Program-made: the position numbers and the translations under genes | NCBI RefSeq assembly: GCF_001723175.1 | Contig: NC_064655.1 | Span: 62,001 to 126,000 of the forward strand | DNA length: 64,000 nucleotides | From: Penicillium oxalicum | Lineage: Eukaryota; Ascomycota; Eurotiomycetes; Eurotiales; Aspergillaceae | Reading direction: 5' to 3' | Shown here: piece by piece, positions 62,994-64,000 of the stretch | Layout: each line of letters begins with the position of its first letter | Numbering within the stretch: position 1 is the stretch's first letter | Notes under the pieces: model-generated | What the model saw: the letters and a program-made list of their open reading frames with translations, nothing else | Told to the model about the DNA's origin: nothing | Database searches by the model: none

Positions 62994-64000
62994 CCTAGAA
63001 ATAGATAGGTATGAGTGAAATAGGATACCCGGCCTAGAATGTCAGGTCTAGGAGGACAGTGATCAGGGGATAGCGAATCCTACTTATGGAGATGGAGGAA
63101 AGCTAGTCTACTGAGTTTCCTAAGGAGGGCATCAAGTTCCTAGGAGGCTAGAACAGGTTCAACGGCCATTCTAAGCTAGATGCTTAGGTGAAGTGGAGCT
63201 TATTACGGAATACGCGGATCGTGAGCCCACGGTGAAAGCCTGGTACAAACGTGAGTAAAGAAAGCAATGCCGTGGCGTGAAAACTTCACTTGGTAAACTC
63301 AATATGGGTCAGTGCTATGTCTCTTCTTGCTATAGTTGGCACGCATTCTCTGCGTTATTATCACTGACTGTCAATATCCAAACCCCAAGTAGTCGGAATA
63401 CTGGTATCTGAGCACCGCGCGGCGATAAATAGCTGCATTTTTGAGGGCCTGGTAGCTTCGACATTGTCATGGAGCATTCAGCCACTTCATCATTTAGCAA
63501 TGCAGTATATGAACAGTAATGATTTATGGGTACACAAGAAATATACGGAGAGATCCAACAAAGCAGAGTAGGCCGCGACCTACCGCAACAAAATGCGGTT
63601 ATCAGGTTCCCCGGGGAGCAGATATTCGTTAGTACGCAACATATATCTAGTATATGTAAGGACTGATCTTTCCCTGCTCTGAAGTAATGCGGCACTATTC
63701 TCCACGAAATACGATCTAAAATGCACTATAAAACTCGGCATCGGGCCTGCCACCATACAAGCGATACCTCTGATACCACGCCTCTGATCAAAGAGGCTAT
63801 ACAGCGAGAGGTCCAGACCTCCTATCAGGGAGCCTGTGGAAACCATCAGAAGCATACGATGACTTCGGGAAACGCCGCAGGGCCGCAGACGATGATTCGA
63901 CTGCGATTCAGCCACAAGATTTCTACACCAGAGGCCTGGTGGGTTCCTTGCCAGACAGAGGGACCTAAAACAGGCCGAATGAATAGAGACACGGGAAACA
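62994..64000. other. right-end region without a supported gene
   Basis: Reverse frames 63330-63695 and 63580-63915 overlap in two registers. The second (GGLDLSLYSLFDQRRGIRG) might be an exon, but it has no splice support. Nothing else seen. Confidence 0.38.

Overview
The window looks like a repeat-rich accessory region of a filamentous ascomycete, most likely a eurotiomycete (Aspergillus/Penicillium-like). The evidence is short spliceosomal introns (about 40-95 nt, mostly GT-AG, reconstructed by frame and phase), fungal families (DUF3723-like, SUR7/PalI-like, HlyIII/PAQR-like, patatin-like, F-box/ankyrin), a Fot1/pogo-type transposon family with TA target duplications, and many C-to-T/G-to-A nonsense changes of the repeat-induced point mutation (RIP) type. 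I see no rRNA, convincing tRNA or CRISPR. All family names come from motif recognition by eye; no database search was run.

Layout. 0-5.3 kb: a left-truncated reverse gene, a small coiled-coil gene, and an F-box gene split by a heavily mutated 1.86 kb Fot1/pogo-like transposon. 5.9-11.7 kb: intact genes for a HlyIII/PAQR-like membrane protein, a small helical protein, a three-exon SUR7/PalI-like protein and a three-exon DUF3723-like protein. 12.3-15.5 kb: two divergent genes for secreted proteins sharing a 316 bp promoter region with two TATA boxes, then a RasGEF-like gene with a GC-AG intron. 17-25.7 kb: two cysteine-cluster genes, a reverse hypothetical gene, a Ser/Thr-rich membrane protein, a short MADS-like gene and a coiled-coil gene. 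26.4-31.2 kb: a four-exon gene joining a zinc cluster to a patatin phospholipase domain, a four-TM protein and a small two-exon gene. 32-42.7 kb: an ankyrin/F-box/kinase-like block in which three ankyrin-type genes and one other gene carry in-frame TAG/TAA codons, while two kinase-like genes and one ankyrin gene stay largely open. 44-49.3 kb: decayed genes (an unknown ORF, a cysteine-cluster/coiled-coil gene, a SANT-like gene and its neighbour), a 17 bp x 23 minisatellite and a 284 bp hAT-like MITE with a perfect 8 bp target duplication. 49.5-51.4 kb: a second, much better preserved Fot1/pogo-like element, which still has a stop at the same codon as the first copy and a catalytic Asp-to-Asn change. 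51.5-63 kb: an intact SANT-like gene, several small coiled-coil genes, a 97 bp higher-order hairpin repeat, a 13 bp repeat and a cysteine/histidine-rich small protein gene.

How it fits together. There is no operon-like pathway here. The content is what is usually found in fungal accessory DNA: protein-interaction domains (ankyrin, F-box, coiled coil), degenerate kinases, a patatin effector-type lipase, secreted cysteine-rich proteins and DNA-binding proteins, interleaved with transposons. Decay is uneven. Single genes outside the transposons are mostly intact, while families present more than once (transposase, ankyrin, SANT-like, coiled-coil) include copies with TGG/CAG/CAA-type stops. This is what RIP acting on duplicated sequence would produce.
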